Made by a program: the position numbers and the translations under genes. From Microbulbifer sp. ALW1 (GTDB lineage Bacteria; Pseudomonadota; Gammaproteobacteria; Pseudomonadales; Cellvibrionaceae), in assembly GCF_009903625.1 (NCBI RefSeq), contig NZ_CP047569.1:2706501-2770500 (forward strand): 64,000 nucleotides of DNA, written 5' to 3'. Below are positions 50,812 through 59,364 of this stretch, piece after piece. The notes beneath the pieces are model-generated. The model did no database searches, was not told the DNA's origin, and was given only the letters and a program-made list of their open reading frames with translations. How positions within the stretch are numbered: the stretch's first letter is position 1; the number at the start of each line of letters is the position of its first letter.

Positions 50812-51603
50812 ATGTTGGCAAACGAATTGGCGGGGCGTATCACGGCAGAAATTGTCCAAGGTGTCGCGACGCTGGTGATTGATAATCCAGGGCGCCGCAA
50901 CGCCATCGATGCTGCCATGTGGCGACAGCTGGATAAGGTGTTAGCGGAGCTTGCTGAAGACTCGGATGTACGTGTGCTGGTGCTGCGCGGTGCCGGCGAG
51001 CGTGCGTTCAGTACCGGTGCCGACATTTCCGAACTTGCCGAGTTGGTAGCGCACCCCGAGCAGTTGGCGGAAAACAACCGGCTCATTCAGCAGGCCCAGG
51101 CCCGCCTTGAGTCCTTTCCGCGTCCCACCATCGCGCTGATTCACGGTGCCTGTGTGGGCGGCGGCTGTGGATTGGCACTGGCCTGCGACTACCGTCTCGC
51201 TGCCGATAATGCCAGATTCGGGATTACCCCGGCGCGACTGGGCTTGCTCTACAGCGAAAGGGATACCCGCCGGCTGCACCGCCTCGTTGGCCCGGCGCAT
51301 TGTCGGGAGATTCTGTTCGGGGGCGACCTGTTTGATGGGGCTCGGGCCATGCAAATTGGTATGTTGAACCAGTTGCTACCCACGAGCGAGTTGCAGACTG
51401 CCTGCGATACGCTGGCAGGCAAGCTCGCGTCCGCGTCGCGCTACGCGCTGCACGGCATCAAGGCAACCCTCGCCAGTATCGAAGGCTATGGGGCGCACAC
51501 GCCGGAACAGTTGCAGCAGCTGTTCGACGGGGCATTCACTGCGGAAGACTGTCGCGAGGGCGCAGCGGCGTTTCTTGAGAAACGCGCCGCCAAGTTCACC
51601 TAA
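50812..51603 (+). CDS. Enoyl-CoA hydratase/isomerase family protein
   Basis: 263 aa crotonase fold. GRRNAIDAAMW, the oxyanion segment AFSTGADISEL and HGACVGGGCGLALACDYRLA are present, with DARFGITPARLGLLY-like context after it. The second catalytic Glu of true hydratases is replaced by the region RLGLLYSERDTRRL, so hydratase, isomerase or hydrolase activity is open. First gene of an operon with the LeuCD-like and PrpD-like genes. Confidence 0.87.
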   Translation: MLANELAGRITAEIVQGVATLVIDNPGRRNAIDAAMWRQLDKVLAELAEDSDVRVLVLRGAGERAFSTGADISELAELVAHPEQLAENNRLIQQAQARLESFPRPTIALIHGACVGGGCGLALACDYRLAADNARFGITPARLGLLYSERDTRRLHRLVGPAHCREILFGGDLFDGARAMQIGMLNQLLPTSELQTACDTLAGKLASASRYALHGIKATLASIEGYGAHTPEQLQQLFDGAFTAEDCREGAAAFLEKRAAKFT

Positions 51604-51686
51604 CTATTTATTCAAATATTTATCCAAATATTGACAAACAACGCGCGCGATCCGCTTGTAAAAGTGAAATCTGAGGAAGTTATAAC

Positions 51687-52415
51687 ATGGCGAGAGAAGG
51701 CTACCGCACCATTCGCGGAAAACTGCAATACTCCAGCAAAAAACCGGAACGAATGAACGAAGAGCGCGGGCGCGAATACTTTACCCTTACCCAGCAGCCA
51801 GATGGTACCGACGTATTGCTGGCGCACTGTGAGATTGACGATGCGCCGCCGGTGATCCGCGATGTTTCTCAGGCACTCGATCACAAAACGTCAGCACCCA
51901 AAGACTGCTCGGTGCGTTTGACGGTGGGGCATCGCTTTGAAGGCAGCGGCTGGTTCCGGTTTGGCGACCGTGCGGTGGAGTGTGAAACCTTCAATCACCG
52001 CGATGGGCGCATCACACAAAAAATTGAAATTGAACAACCCATTGCCTGGATGCAGTGCCATCCGATTTTTGGCGATGGCCTGTTGATGAAGCTCTATGAC
52101 CTGCAGCAGGGGCCTGGAAAGCAGCACTTCCCCAACATGATGCTTTCCTCACCCGATCACCGCGGCGCTACCGGTCCGATGCTGTTTCCTATGGGTTTCT
52201 CTCTGGTATATGTCGGCGAAGAGGATATCGAGGTAGAAGCGGGAGAGTTTCGTGCACGACATTTCCAGGTGACCGATACCGCTGCGGACTTACCGGAGGA
52301 GCACCCGCCTTACGATGTCTGGGTGACCGCGGACGATAACTATATTTTGTTACGCGCAGGTGTCGCGGGCTATATGCAAACCCACTATGAGCTGGTGGAG
52401 TTGAGTATCGAATGA
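51687..52415 (+). CDS. Conserved-looking hypothetical protein, beta-rich
   Basis: 242 aa, soluble. A run of beta strands (VLLAHCEIDD, VRLTVGHRFEGSGWFRF, FSLVYVGEEDIEVEAGEF, YDVWVTADDNYILLRAG) recalls DUF3108-like or lipocalin-like sheets but I cannot name a family. GAGGAAG precedes ATG 51687, and its stop overlaps the LeuC-like start (ATGA), so it is a coupled member of the operon. Confidence 0.6.
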   Translation: MAREGYRTIRGKLQYSSKKPERMNEERGREYFTLTQQPDGTDVLLAHCEIDDAPPVIRDVSQALDHKTSAPKDCSVRLTVGHRFEGSGWFRFGDRAVECETFNHRDGRITQKIEIEQPIAWMQCHPIFGDGLLMKLYDLQQGPGKQHFPNMMLSSPDHRGATGPMLFPMGFSLVYVGEEDIEVEAGEFRARHFQVTDTAADLPEEHPPYDVWVTADDNYILLRAGVAGYMQTHYELVELSIE

Positions 52416-53908
52416 GTACGACATTGTCCAGCGCAGTCGCTGCAACCGGTACGACGGCAACCACACTATTCGAAAAGCTGTGGCGTGACCATGAGGTGGG
52501 TCTGTTACCAGGCGGTGACTCCCTGATTTATATCGACCGGGTGTTTTTGCATGAACGCACCGGTTCCATCGCACTGCAAAGCCTGGAAAGTGCAGGGCAC
52601 TCGGTACGAGATCCTGCCCGGGTGTTCTGCACCATGGATCATATCGTTGATACCTTTCCGGGCCGCGGTGACAAAACCCTGATGCCTTCCGGCACCGACT
52701 TTATTGTGGCAACACGCCAGGCGGCGCGGGCGAGTGGGGTGCAGCTGTTCGATGTAAATCATGTGGACCAGGGCATTGCCCATGTTATCTCACCGGAGCA
52801 GGGCATAGCATTACCCGGTCTTACATTGGTCTGCCCTGACAGCCACACCTGTAGTCTTGGGGCATTGGGTGCGCTTGCCTGGGGTATTGGCTCCAGTGAG
52901 GCCGAGCACGCGCTGGCCACCAATACCCTGCGGGTGCGCAAACCTAAAACCATGCGAGTGACGGTTACGGGCACCTTGGCCGCCGGCGTTACCGCGAAGG
53001 ATCTGATTCTCTATCTTATTTCCACGCACGGTGCCGACGGCGGTAGTGGCTACGCGGTGGAGTTTGCCGGCAGTGCCATTGAGGCACTGGGCCTGGAGGC
53101 GCGCCTCACCCTGTGTAATATGGCGGTTGAGTTTTCAGCGTTTACTGGCCTTATAGCGCCGGATGCAGTAACTCAGGCATATTTCGAAGGACGCGACCAC
53201 GCACCGCGCGGTGACGACTGGAAGCTGGCGGCAGAATACTGGCAAACCTTGCGTAGCGATGACGGTGCGCAGTTTGACCGGGAAATCATCATCGATGCCT
53301 CCCTGATTGAGCCTATGGTCACCTGGGGCACAAGCCCGGAACACGCAGTGGCGATTACTGGTCGCGTGCCGCTTATGGATTCTTTGGCGCCGGCGAAGGC
53401 GGAGTCCGCACAAAAAGCACTGGAGTATCAGGCTATCCCTGCGGGCCAGGTGATGGCCGAGTTACCCATTGATGCCGCGTTTATTGGCTCCTGTACCAAT
53501 AGTCGCATCAGTGACTTGCGCATCGCCGCGGAGGTTCTCCGGGGTAAGAAAGTCGCGGCCGGTGTATCTGCTGTGGTGGTGCCCGGTTCCCGACGGGTCA
53601 AGCGACAGGCGGAAGCAGAGGGGTTGGACAAAATTTTTATTGAAAGCGGTTTCGAGTGGCGGGATTCGGGCTGCTCCATGTGTTTCTACGCCGGTGGCGA
53701 AACCTTCGGCCCCGGCAAGCGTGTGATCTCCAGCACCAATCGGAATTTCGAGGGACGCCAGGGCCCCGGCACGCGCACACACCTGGCCAGTCCCGCAACG
53801 GTGGCGGCCTCTGCGATCGCAGGGTTTATTCGCGCAGCCGAAGCTCCTGCCAGTAAGGCCGTGGAATCTACCCAGGGTGAAGTCATTGTCGAGGAGGGCG
53901 CGGCATGA
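52412..53908 (+). CDS. LeuC-like large subunit of an aconitase-family hydro-lyase
   Basis: 498 aa. Iron-sulfur ligands are Cys361 (FIGSCTNSRISDLR) and Cys421 and Cys424 (DSGCSMCFYAGGE). CPDSHTCSLGALGALAWGIGSSEAEH is the substrate loop pattern (given partly). The pair with the small subunit resembles isopropylmalate isomerase and also 2,3-dimethylmalate dehydratase (DmdAB). Since no other leucine-biosynthesis gene is near, hydration of a substituted maleate to a malate is the better guess. Overlaps neighbours by ATGA on both sides. Confidence 0.87.
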   Translation: MSTTLSSAVAATGTTATTLFEKLWRDHEVGLLPGGDSLIYIDRVFLHERTGSIALQSLESAGHSVRDPARVFCTMDHIVDTFPGRGDKTLMPSGTDFIVATRQAARASGVQLFDVNHVDQGIAHVISPEQGIALPGLTLVCPDSHTCSLGALGALAWGIGSSEAEHALATNTLRVRKPKTMRVTVTGTLAAGVTAKDLILYLISTHGADGGSGYAVEFAGSAIEALGLEARLTLCNMAVEFSAFTGLIAPDAVTQAYFEGRDHAPRGDDWKLAAEYWQTLRSDDGAQFDREIIIDASLIEPMVTWGTSPEHAVAITGRVPLMDSLAPAKAESAQKALEYQAIPAGQVMAELPIDAAFIGSCTNSRISDLRIAAEVLRGKKVAAGVSAVVVPGSRRVKRQAEAEGLDKIFIESGFEWRDSGCSMCFYAGGETFGPGKRVISSTNRNFEGRQGPGTRTHLASPATVAASAIAGFIRAAEAPASKAVESTQGEVIVEEGAA

Positions 53909-54552
53909 AGGCGTTCACTTGCCATACCGGCGTGGCCGCACCGCTGTTGCGCCGCAATATTGATACCGATGCCATTATTCCTTCCCGGGAAATGAAACGG
54001 GTCTCCAAGCTCGGGTTGGGGGAGGGGTTATTTGCCGGCTGGCGCTACACAATACCCGGTGGTCGCGAGGCAAACCCCGAATTTATTCTGAATCAGCCGG
54101 GCTACGCGAACACCTCCATTCTGCTTTCACGAGAGAATTTCGGCTGTGGTTCATCCCGGGAGCATGCGGTTTGGGCACTGGTGGAATTCGGAATTCGCGC
54201 GATTGTGGCGGAGAGTTTCGGAGCAATTTTCCACACCAACTGTATTCGCAACGGGGTCTTGCCAGTTGTATTGCCGGCGGCGGCCATTGCCTGGCTTGCT
54301 GACTTTGTGCAGGCGGACCCGCAGCGGCATCGCCTTACGGTTGACCTGGAGCACATGCGGGTAAGGTGCGAAGGCGTCGTCACCGAGGAATTTGACTTTT
54401 CATTGGACGCCGGCGCTCGCGAAATGCTGCTGAAAGGCCTCGATCCCATTGCGCAGACGCTACTGGAAAATGAGGCCATTGCCCGGTTTGAGCAGGCGCG
54501 TGCCAAGGAGCATCCCTGGGCGTTTCGGCTAAACGGCACGGCAGTGGAGTAA
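53905..54552 (+). CDS. LeuD-like small subunit of an aconitase-family hydro-lyase
   Basis: 215 aa. RRNIDTDAIIPSREMKRVSK and NFGCGSSREHAVWAL are the small-subunit signatures, with FGAIFHTNCIRNGVLPV after them. Forms the swivel domain over the active site of the LeuC-like partner encoded just upstream with a 4-base overlap. The next gene starts 3 bp after the stop. Confidence 0.9.
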   Translation: MKAFTCHTGVAAPLLRRNIDTDAIIPSREMKRVSKLGLGEGLFAGWRYTIPGGREANPEFILNQPGYANTSILLSRENFGCGSSREHAVWALVEFGIRAIVAESFGAIFHTNCIRNGVLPVVLPAAAIAWLADFVQADPQRHRLTVDLEHMRVRCEGVVTEEFDFSLDAGAREMLLKGLDPIAQTLLENEAIARFEQARAKEHPWAFRLNGTAVE

Positions 54553-54555
54553 TCT

Positions 54556-55929
54556 ATGTCACACCGCCCACAGTCATCGCTATTGACTGAGCTTATTGAG
54601 CTGCTGCAACGCACTCCAACCGATGCAGATCTTATTCGTGCCCAGTGGCATTTATTGGACTGGGTGGGGTGCGCAACTCTTGGCATGCAAAGTGCTGTGG
54701 GTAAGAAAATGGCCAGAACCATTTCCCGCTTCGGCACTGCCGGCACGCACTTCTGTGTGGATGGACATAGGTATGCATGGTCCGATGCGCTCTGGCTGAA
54801 TGCTGCGGTAGGCAATGTTCTGGAGATGGACGATGTCCACAGAACCTCCACCTTGCATCCTGGCCCAGTGGTAATACCTGCCGCAATGGCGGTAGCCCAG
54901 CAAGTCGGCGCATCTGCGCGGCAACTGCTGCAGGCGATTGTGGTTGGGTATGAAGCAATGATCCGCATCGGCCGCTCCCTTGGCCGCGGCCACTACCGCT
55001 ACTATCACAACACATCCACTTGCGGCAGCTTTGGCGCGGCCGCCGCCGCGGCGAGCTTACTGGGTTTGTCGCCGGAGCAATGGGTGTGGGCGCTGGGCAA
55101 TGCGGGTACACGCACTGGCGGGCTCTGGCAAATGCGCCATGAGCCCACCGATAGCAAGCAATTGCACAATGCGGAGGCGGCCCGCACCGGCGTGATGGCG
55201 GCGATGCTGGCTCAGGAAGGTTTTCGCGGTCCGGGTCGGCTGTTGGAGGGCGCCCAGGGGCTTTACGCGGCCACGTCAAATGATGCACAGCCGCACGCCG
55301 TGACCGCAGACCCCGAGGGCCCCTGGCTGATCTTCGATTGTAGCTTCAAGCCGTGGCCCGCCTGTCGGCATACTCATAGTGCGATTGATGGTGCCCTGGC
55401 GCTGGCGCTGAATGCGCAACAGGTCCGTAACATCGACACCATTGAAGTGGCCACCTATGCCGATGCGCTGACTTTCTGTGATCGACCATTGCCTCTGGAC
55501 CAGCTACAGGCCCAATTCAGTCTGCAACATTGTGTTGCTGTGTGCCTGCTTGACGGGCGGCCGCAGTTGTCCTCTTTTACCTTGGGTGCCTTGCAGCGGT
55601 CGGACCTGGCGGCGTTGCGCGGCAAGGTGCGGCTAGTGGAAGATCACGCTATTTCAGGGGCCTACCCTCAGCAATTTGGAGCTCGTGTCAGTGCGCACTT
55701 TAGCGATGGCAGCAACCGGAGTGTGGAAATCGCAGACGCCTGGGGAGACCCCGAAAACCCACTGGAGCGCGAGGATATTGTCGACAAGTGCCGCACACTA
55801 ATGACGGCGGCGGGAGTGAGTGATGCTGCGATGGATGCGGTGTGTCACTCCACCCTGCAATTGATCAGGCAACCGTCCTTAACGCATTGGATCGAATCGC
55901 TTAGGGAAGTGTTGAGCAGCAGGCGCTAA
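54556..55929 (+). CDS. MmgE/PrpD-family protein 2
   Basis: 457 aa. LLDWVGCATLGMQSAVGK, the loop AVGNVLEMDDVHRTSTLHPGPVVIPA (family NxxLEFDDxH position), SFGAAAAAASLLGLSPEQ and KPWPACRHTHSAIDGAL define the family. With LeuCD-like subunits upstream it could carry out a second dehydration/hydration or a decarboxylation. Only distantly similar to PrpD-like protein 1, so the substrates probably differ. Confidence 0.85.
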   Translation: MSHRPQSSLLTELIELLQRTPTDADLIRAQWHLLDWVGCATLGMQSAVGKKMARTISRFGTAGTHFCVDGHRYAWSDALWLNAAVGNVLEMDDVHRTSTLHPGPVVIPAAMAVAQQVGASARQLLQAIVVGYEAMIRIGRSLGRGHYRYYHNTSTCGSFGAAAAAASLLGLSPEQWVWALGNAGTRTGGLWQMRHEPTDSKQLHNAEAARTGVMAAMLAQEGFRGPGRLLEGAQGLYAATSNDAQPHAVTADPEGPWLIFDCSFKPWPACRHTHSAIDGALALALNAQQVRNIDTIEVATYADALTFCDRPLPLDQLQAQFSLQHCVAVCLLDGRPQLSSFTLGALQRSDLAALRGKVRLVEDHAISGAYPQQFGARVSAHFSDGSNRSVEIADAWGDPENPLEREDIVDKCRTLMTAAGVSDAAMDAVCHSTLQLIRQPSLTHWIESLREVLSSRR

Positions 55930-55980
55930 AGGATCTCGCGCATCGGTGCACCGCCTTTTCAGAGCGCAGAAATAAAAATA

Positions 55981-56007
55981 CCGGAGCTTGTGCTCCGGCA
56001 TTTTTTT
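55981..56007 (+). terminator. Rho-independent terminator
   Basis: CCGGAGC-TTGT-GCTCCGG then CA and seven T. Ends the hydratase - LeuCD - PrpD operon and precedes the convergent CoA-transferase gene. Confidence 0.85.
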
Positions 56008-56039
56008 AGGCCGAGTTCGAGAGTGCCACAGGAGGCTAG

Positions 56040-57281
56040 TCAGGCGTTCGCCGTTTCTTGCTGCTGTACCCCAGCTTCATCGCGCAGGATACCGCGCTCA
56101 ATCAGGTCGTGAATCGCCTCATCTGTTAACCCTGCGGCGCGGGCGATCTCGGCACTGTGCTGGCCGGCGGTTGGCAGGTCGTGGCGGAGACCGGGGCGGC
56201 GGGACTCGCTACCATGACCCAGCTCAATGGGCAGCGCGGGCAGGCGCGCACTACCGCCTTCGGGTAACTCCAGGTCAAGCAGGCCGCCGCCGTGGTTGAG
56301 GTGCGGGTCGTTGAATAGATCGGCGGGCTTGTTGATGGGCGCGAAGGGGACGCCCGCGCGGTCCAGTCGCTGCATCATGTCATCTTTGCTGAGGCTCGCG
56401 AACAGTGCCTCAATCTGCGGGATCAGGGTTTCCCGTGCGCCTACACGCCCCGCGTTGGTCGCCAGTGATTCGTCGGCTGCCAGGCTGTCGAGTCCAAATT
56501 CCTCACAGAAGGCGCGCCAAAGGGTGTCGCTCACCACGCCGACAAAAACCCGTTCGCCTTCTGCGCTGTGGAAGATATCGTAAATGGACCAGGCACTGCG
56601 GCGCACCGACATGGGAGGGGGCTCTTCGCCGGTAACCGCCTGTTGCGCCATATGCTGGCCGACGAGAAACGCGGTGGTTTCAAACAGTGAGCTGGTGACG
56701 CGTTGCCCTTCACCGGTGTGCTGGCGCTGCTGCAAGGCTGCCAGAATACCAATTACACCAAACATTCCCCCGGTGATATCCACCACGGAGGTGCCCGCGC
56801 GTAGTGGCCGGTCGGGCAGGCCGGTCATGTAGGCGAGGCCGCCCATCATCTGTGTGACTTCATCGAGTGCCGTTCGGTTTTCGTAAGGCCCGCTGAGAAA
56901 GCCTTTCAGTGAGCAGTAGATAATGCCGGGGTTGCGTTCTTTGAGCGCCTCGTATCCGAATCCGAGGCGATCCATTGCGCCATGGCGGAAGTTTTCGATG
57001 ACTACGTCGGCACCGTCGATCAGTTGCAGCGCCAGTGCGCGGCCCTCGTCGGATTTGAGATCCAGCGCCAGGCTCTTTTTGTTGCGGTTGTACATGGCGA
57101 AATAGCCGGCGCCTGAACCTTTCAGGCGGCGGGTGTTATCGCCCTGATAGGGTTCCACCTTGATTACCTCGGCACCCAGGTCGGCGAGAATGCCCCCTGC
57201 GGCTGGGCCCATCACCATGTGGGTGAACTCAATGACTTTTATGCTCTGCAATGGCAGGGGCTGGTTGGTGGTATCACCCAT
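56040..57281 (-). CDS. Class III CoA-transferase (CaiB/BaiF family) 2
   Basis: 413 aa from ATG 57281 with GGGAGAAAACC upstream; the much longer open frame reads through the divergent HMGL gene and is not used. VIEFTHMVMGPAAGGILADLGAEVIKVEP pattern (variable residues omitted), ALDEVTQMMGG, AGTSVVDITGGMFGVIGI. The position of the catalytic Asp in formyl-CoA transferase holds Glu here (SSLFETTAF), as in some family members. Divergent from an HMG-CoA-lyase-like gene, repeating the pairing seen at 16540/17759. Confidence 0.87.
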   Translation of the reverse strand: MGDTTNQPLPLQSIKVIEFTHMVMGPAAGGILADLGAEVIKVEPYQGDNTRRLKGSGAGYFAMYNRNKKSLALDLKSDEGRALALQLIDGADVVIENFRHGAMDRLGFGYEALKERNPGIIYCSLKGFLSGPYENRTALDEVTQMMGGLAYMTGLPDRPLRAGTSVVDITGGMFGVIGILAALQQRQHTGEGQRVTSSLFETTAFLVGQHMAQQAVTGEEPPPMSVRRSAWSIYDIFHSAEGERVFVGVVSDTLWRAFCEEFGLDSLAADESLATNAGRVGARETLIPQIEALFASLSKDDMMQRLDRAGVPFAPINKPADLFNDPHLNHGGGLLDLELPEGGSARLPALPIELGHGSESRRPGLRHDLPTAGQHSAEIARAAGLTDEAIHDLIERGILRDEAGVQQQETANA

Positions 57282-57383
57282 GGTTTTCTCCCACGTATGT
57301 TTGCTCGTAAGCGGTGTCAGTGCCGCAGCGCCAGCAAAGCTGGCGAGATGTAGCGGAATAGCATTATCCTCGCAATTGCATGT

Positions 57384-57396
57384 ATGATATATCAAT
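57384..57396. promoter_or_regulatory. Candidate GntR operator in the CoA-transferase/HMGL divergent promoter
   Basis: ATGATATATCAAT; the first ten bases recur exactly at 59251-59260 upstream of the GntR gene. It is centred in the 151-bp divergent gap. Confidence 0.45.
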
Positions 57397-57432
57397 AGAT
57401 CATTTAAGCAAGGCGATAGAGCGAGTAACCAA

Positions 57433-58368
57433 ATGGCCAGAGTTGATATCGAAATCAGTGAAGTGGGTCCGCGCGATGGATTACAGAGTATTCCGCAGAT
57501 CATGTCGACGGCGCACAAGAAGCAATGGATAAGTGCGCTGGCCGCCGCTGGATTTGGTGAAATTGAAGTCGGCTCTTTTGTGCCGGCAAAAATTTTGCCG
57601 CAGCTGGCGGATACGGCGGAAATTGTTCGCTTTGCACGCGAAATTCCCGGGTTGACGGTGGCTGTGCTGGTGCCAAATTTGCGCGGCGCCACGGATGCCG
57701 TCGCAGCCGGTGCACACAAGCTGACGATTCCTTTGTCGGTCAGCGAGACCCACAGTTTGAAAAATTTGCGGCGCACCCACGCGCAGGTTCTCGATGAGGT
57801 ACGCGGTGTGGTCGACCTGTTGCGGAGTCTTCCCCAAGAGCAGCGTCCCCACCTGGAAGGCAGTCTGTCTACCTGCTTTGGCTGTACTTTAGAGGGGGCA
57901 GTCAGCGAGGATCTGGTGGTACGCATGGCGGAGGCATTGATCGATGCCGGCTGTGATGAGGTTGGCCTATCCGATACCACGGGCTATGGAAATCCGGTAC
58001 AGGTACGCCAGATGATTTCCCGTGTCCAGGAGGCGGTAGGGCGCGATCGGCTGACCGGAATTCATCTGCACAATACCCGCGGGCAGGGCCTGGCCAATGT
58101 GTTGGCGGCGGTAGAGGCCGGGTTGACCACGGTGGATGCGTCTATGGGCGGAATTGGTGGTTGTCCTTTTGCCCCCGGCGCCAGTGGCAATATTGTCACC
58201 GAGGACCTGGTTTTCCTGCTGGAGGCAATGGGCCTGCGCACGGGCGTGGATTTTGAGAAAATGCTCGCTGCACGCGAGCTACTGCAAGAGGCGTTACCAG
58301 AAGTCCCGCTGTACGGGTTTACCCCCGATGCGGGTTTGCCCAAAGGCTTTCAAGCGGCGGGCCTGTAA
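57433..58368 (+). CDS. HMG-CoA lyase-family enzyme 2
   Basis: 311 aa. ISEVGPRDGLQ, IHLHNTRGQGLANVLAAVEAG (metal His-x-His) and GGIGGCPFAPGASGNIVTEDL (catalytic Cys loop) are complete. Related to but clearly different from the enzyme at 17759. It should split a CoA-bound 3-hydroxy acid into acetyl-CoA or propionyl-CoA and a keto acid. The neighbouring divergent CoA-transferase would supply the CoA ester. Confidence 0.9.
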   Translation: MARVDIEISEVGPRDGLQSIPQIMSTAHKKQWISALAAAGFGEIEVGSFVPAKILPQLADTAEIVRFAREIPGLTVAVLVPNLRGATDAVAAGAHKLTIPLSVSETHSLKNLRRTHAQVLDEVRGVVDLLRSLPQEQRPHLEGSLSTCFGCTLEGAVSEDLVVRMAEALIDAGCDEVGLSDTTGYGNPVQVRQMISRVQEAVGRDRLTGIHLHNTRGQGLANVLAAVEAGLTTVDASMGGIGGCPFAPGASGNIVTEDLVFLLEAMGLRTGVDFEKMLAARELLQEALPEVPLYGFTPDAGLPKGFQAAGL

Positions 58369-58394
58369 CCCGGCTTAGTCGGTAACAAACCTGT

Positions 58395-58413
58395 GTGGGC
58401 GGAGGACGCCCAC
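58395..58413. terminator. Hairpin between convergent HMGL and GntR genes
   Basis: GTGGGCG-GAGGA-CGCCCAC, 7-bp stem without T-run; weak terminator candidate for both strands. Confidence 0.35.
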
Positions 58414-58414
58414 G

Positions 58415-59206
58415 CTAGCCCGCCTTGAGATCGTCCGCGGTCAAATCCATCTGGTACTGGAAACGGTCCGGGTGATAAAGCACCTGCATATAGTCCGCCA
58501 GCCTTTCTTCACCATTTAGTTTGCAATACGAGCGCCGGGTCAGGCTGAGCAGGGGCGCACCCGGAGCGATGTCCAGTTCTTCGGCAATGCTATCGCTCGC
58601 TGCGACCGCGCTCAGTGTCTGGGTAACGTGGGTTATTTCCAGTCCGTGCTCGCGGAATACTTCCAGGCGCGGGGTTTTGGTGAACTGACGGGCAGATATC
58701 TTGCCGTCCAGCCCGATCGTCCAACTGACATAGTGGCCAAACGGAGACCCGTTTCTGGCCCTGACACGCTCCAGGTAAAGCGCCTGCTCCCCGGCAGCCA
58801 GGCCCAGAGCCTCACGTATTTCCGCCGGCGGTTGCAACTGCTCACAGGCCCGCACCTTCACGTCCGAGTGCCGCGCCATGCTCTCAATCTCCTGCAGCAT
58901 GGCGACCAGTGGAGCCTTCACCGGGCGCGGCTTGTACTGGTAAATCACATGAGTCCCTTTGCCGCGCCGTCTTTCCACGAAACCGTCGGAAGCCAGTTCA
59001 TCCATGGCGCGCTTGGCGGTAATACGGGAAACGCCGAAACCCTCTGCCAGCTGTAGTTCTGTGGGCATCTGCGCACCGCGCTCCAGGGTGCCGTTGACAA
59101 TGGCTGTCTTCAGCAGGGTATACAACTGGAAGTACAGGGGGGTGTGAGAATCTTCTGACAGCGAATTGAGTTGCTGCCGGGTAAACAGTTGGGATACGGC
59201 TTCCAT
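58415..59206 (-). CDS. GntR-family regulator, HutC type with UTRA effector domain
   Basis: 263 aa. Winged helix at about 15-85 (PLYFQLYTLLKTAIVNG, MPTELQLAEGFGVSRITAKRAM, ELASDGFVERRRGKGTHV). The UTRA ligand domain follows (ALYLERVRARNGSPFGHYVSW, PLLSLTRRSYCKLNGEERLADYMQVLY, each within the usual order). HutC regulators usually repress and are released by a pathway intermediate. Target candidates are its own promoter and the CoA-transferase/HMGL promoter, which share ATGATATATC. Confidence 0.9.
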   Translation of the reverse strand: MEAVSQLFTRQQLNSLSEDSHTPLYFQLYTLLKTAIVNGTLERGAQMPTELQLAEGFGVSRITAKRAMDELASDGFVERRRGKGTHVIYQYKPRPVKAPLVAMLQEIESMARHSDVKVRACEQLQPPAEIREALGLAAGEQALYLERVRARNGSPFGHYVSWTIGLDGKISARQFTKTPRLEVFREHGLEITHVTQTLSAVAASDSIAEELDIAPGAPLLSLTRRSYCKLNGEERLADYMQVLYHPDRFQYQMDLTADDLKAG

Positions 59207-59250
59207 GTGTCCAGCGCTTTCCTGTTTTCTGAAAAGGGGCGAAAGCCCTA

Positions 59251-59270
59251 ATGATATATCTTTTTATATC
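59251..59270 (-). promoter_or_regulatory. Candidate GntR autoregulatory operator
   Basis: ATGATATATC (59251-59260) followed at once by TTTTTATATC, 45 bp before the GntR start. Same ten bases as at 57384. Confidence 0.45.
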
Positions 59271-59364
59271 TTTTGCCAGAAGCGCGGTTTTGGAGGCAGT
59301 TGGCCAAAATGGAAAGGCGGCCAGCCAGATACCTGAGCTGGCCGCAACGGAAGGCCCTGCGTTG

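Noticed and set aside
52412..54552. leuC/leuD of leucine biosynthesis
   Set aside because: No leuA or leuB nearby, and the pair is coupled to crotonase and PrpD-like genes; a catabolic hydratase is more likely, so the gene symbols were not assigned.
57282..57980. N-terminal 233-residue extension of CoA-transferase 2
   Set aside because: It is antisense to the HMGL 2 gene and lacks family similarity; ATG 57281 has a good ribosome site and the family motif begins shortly after it.
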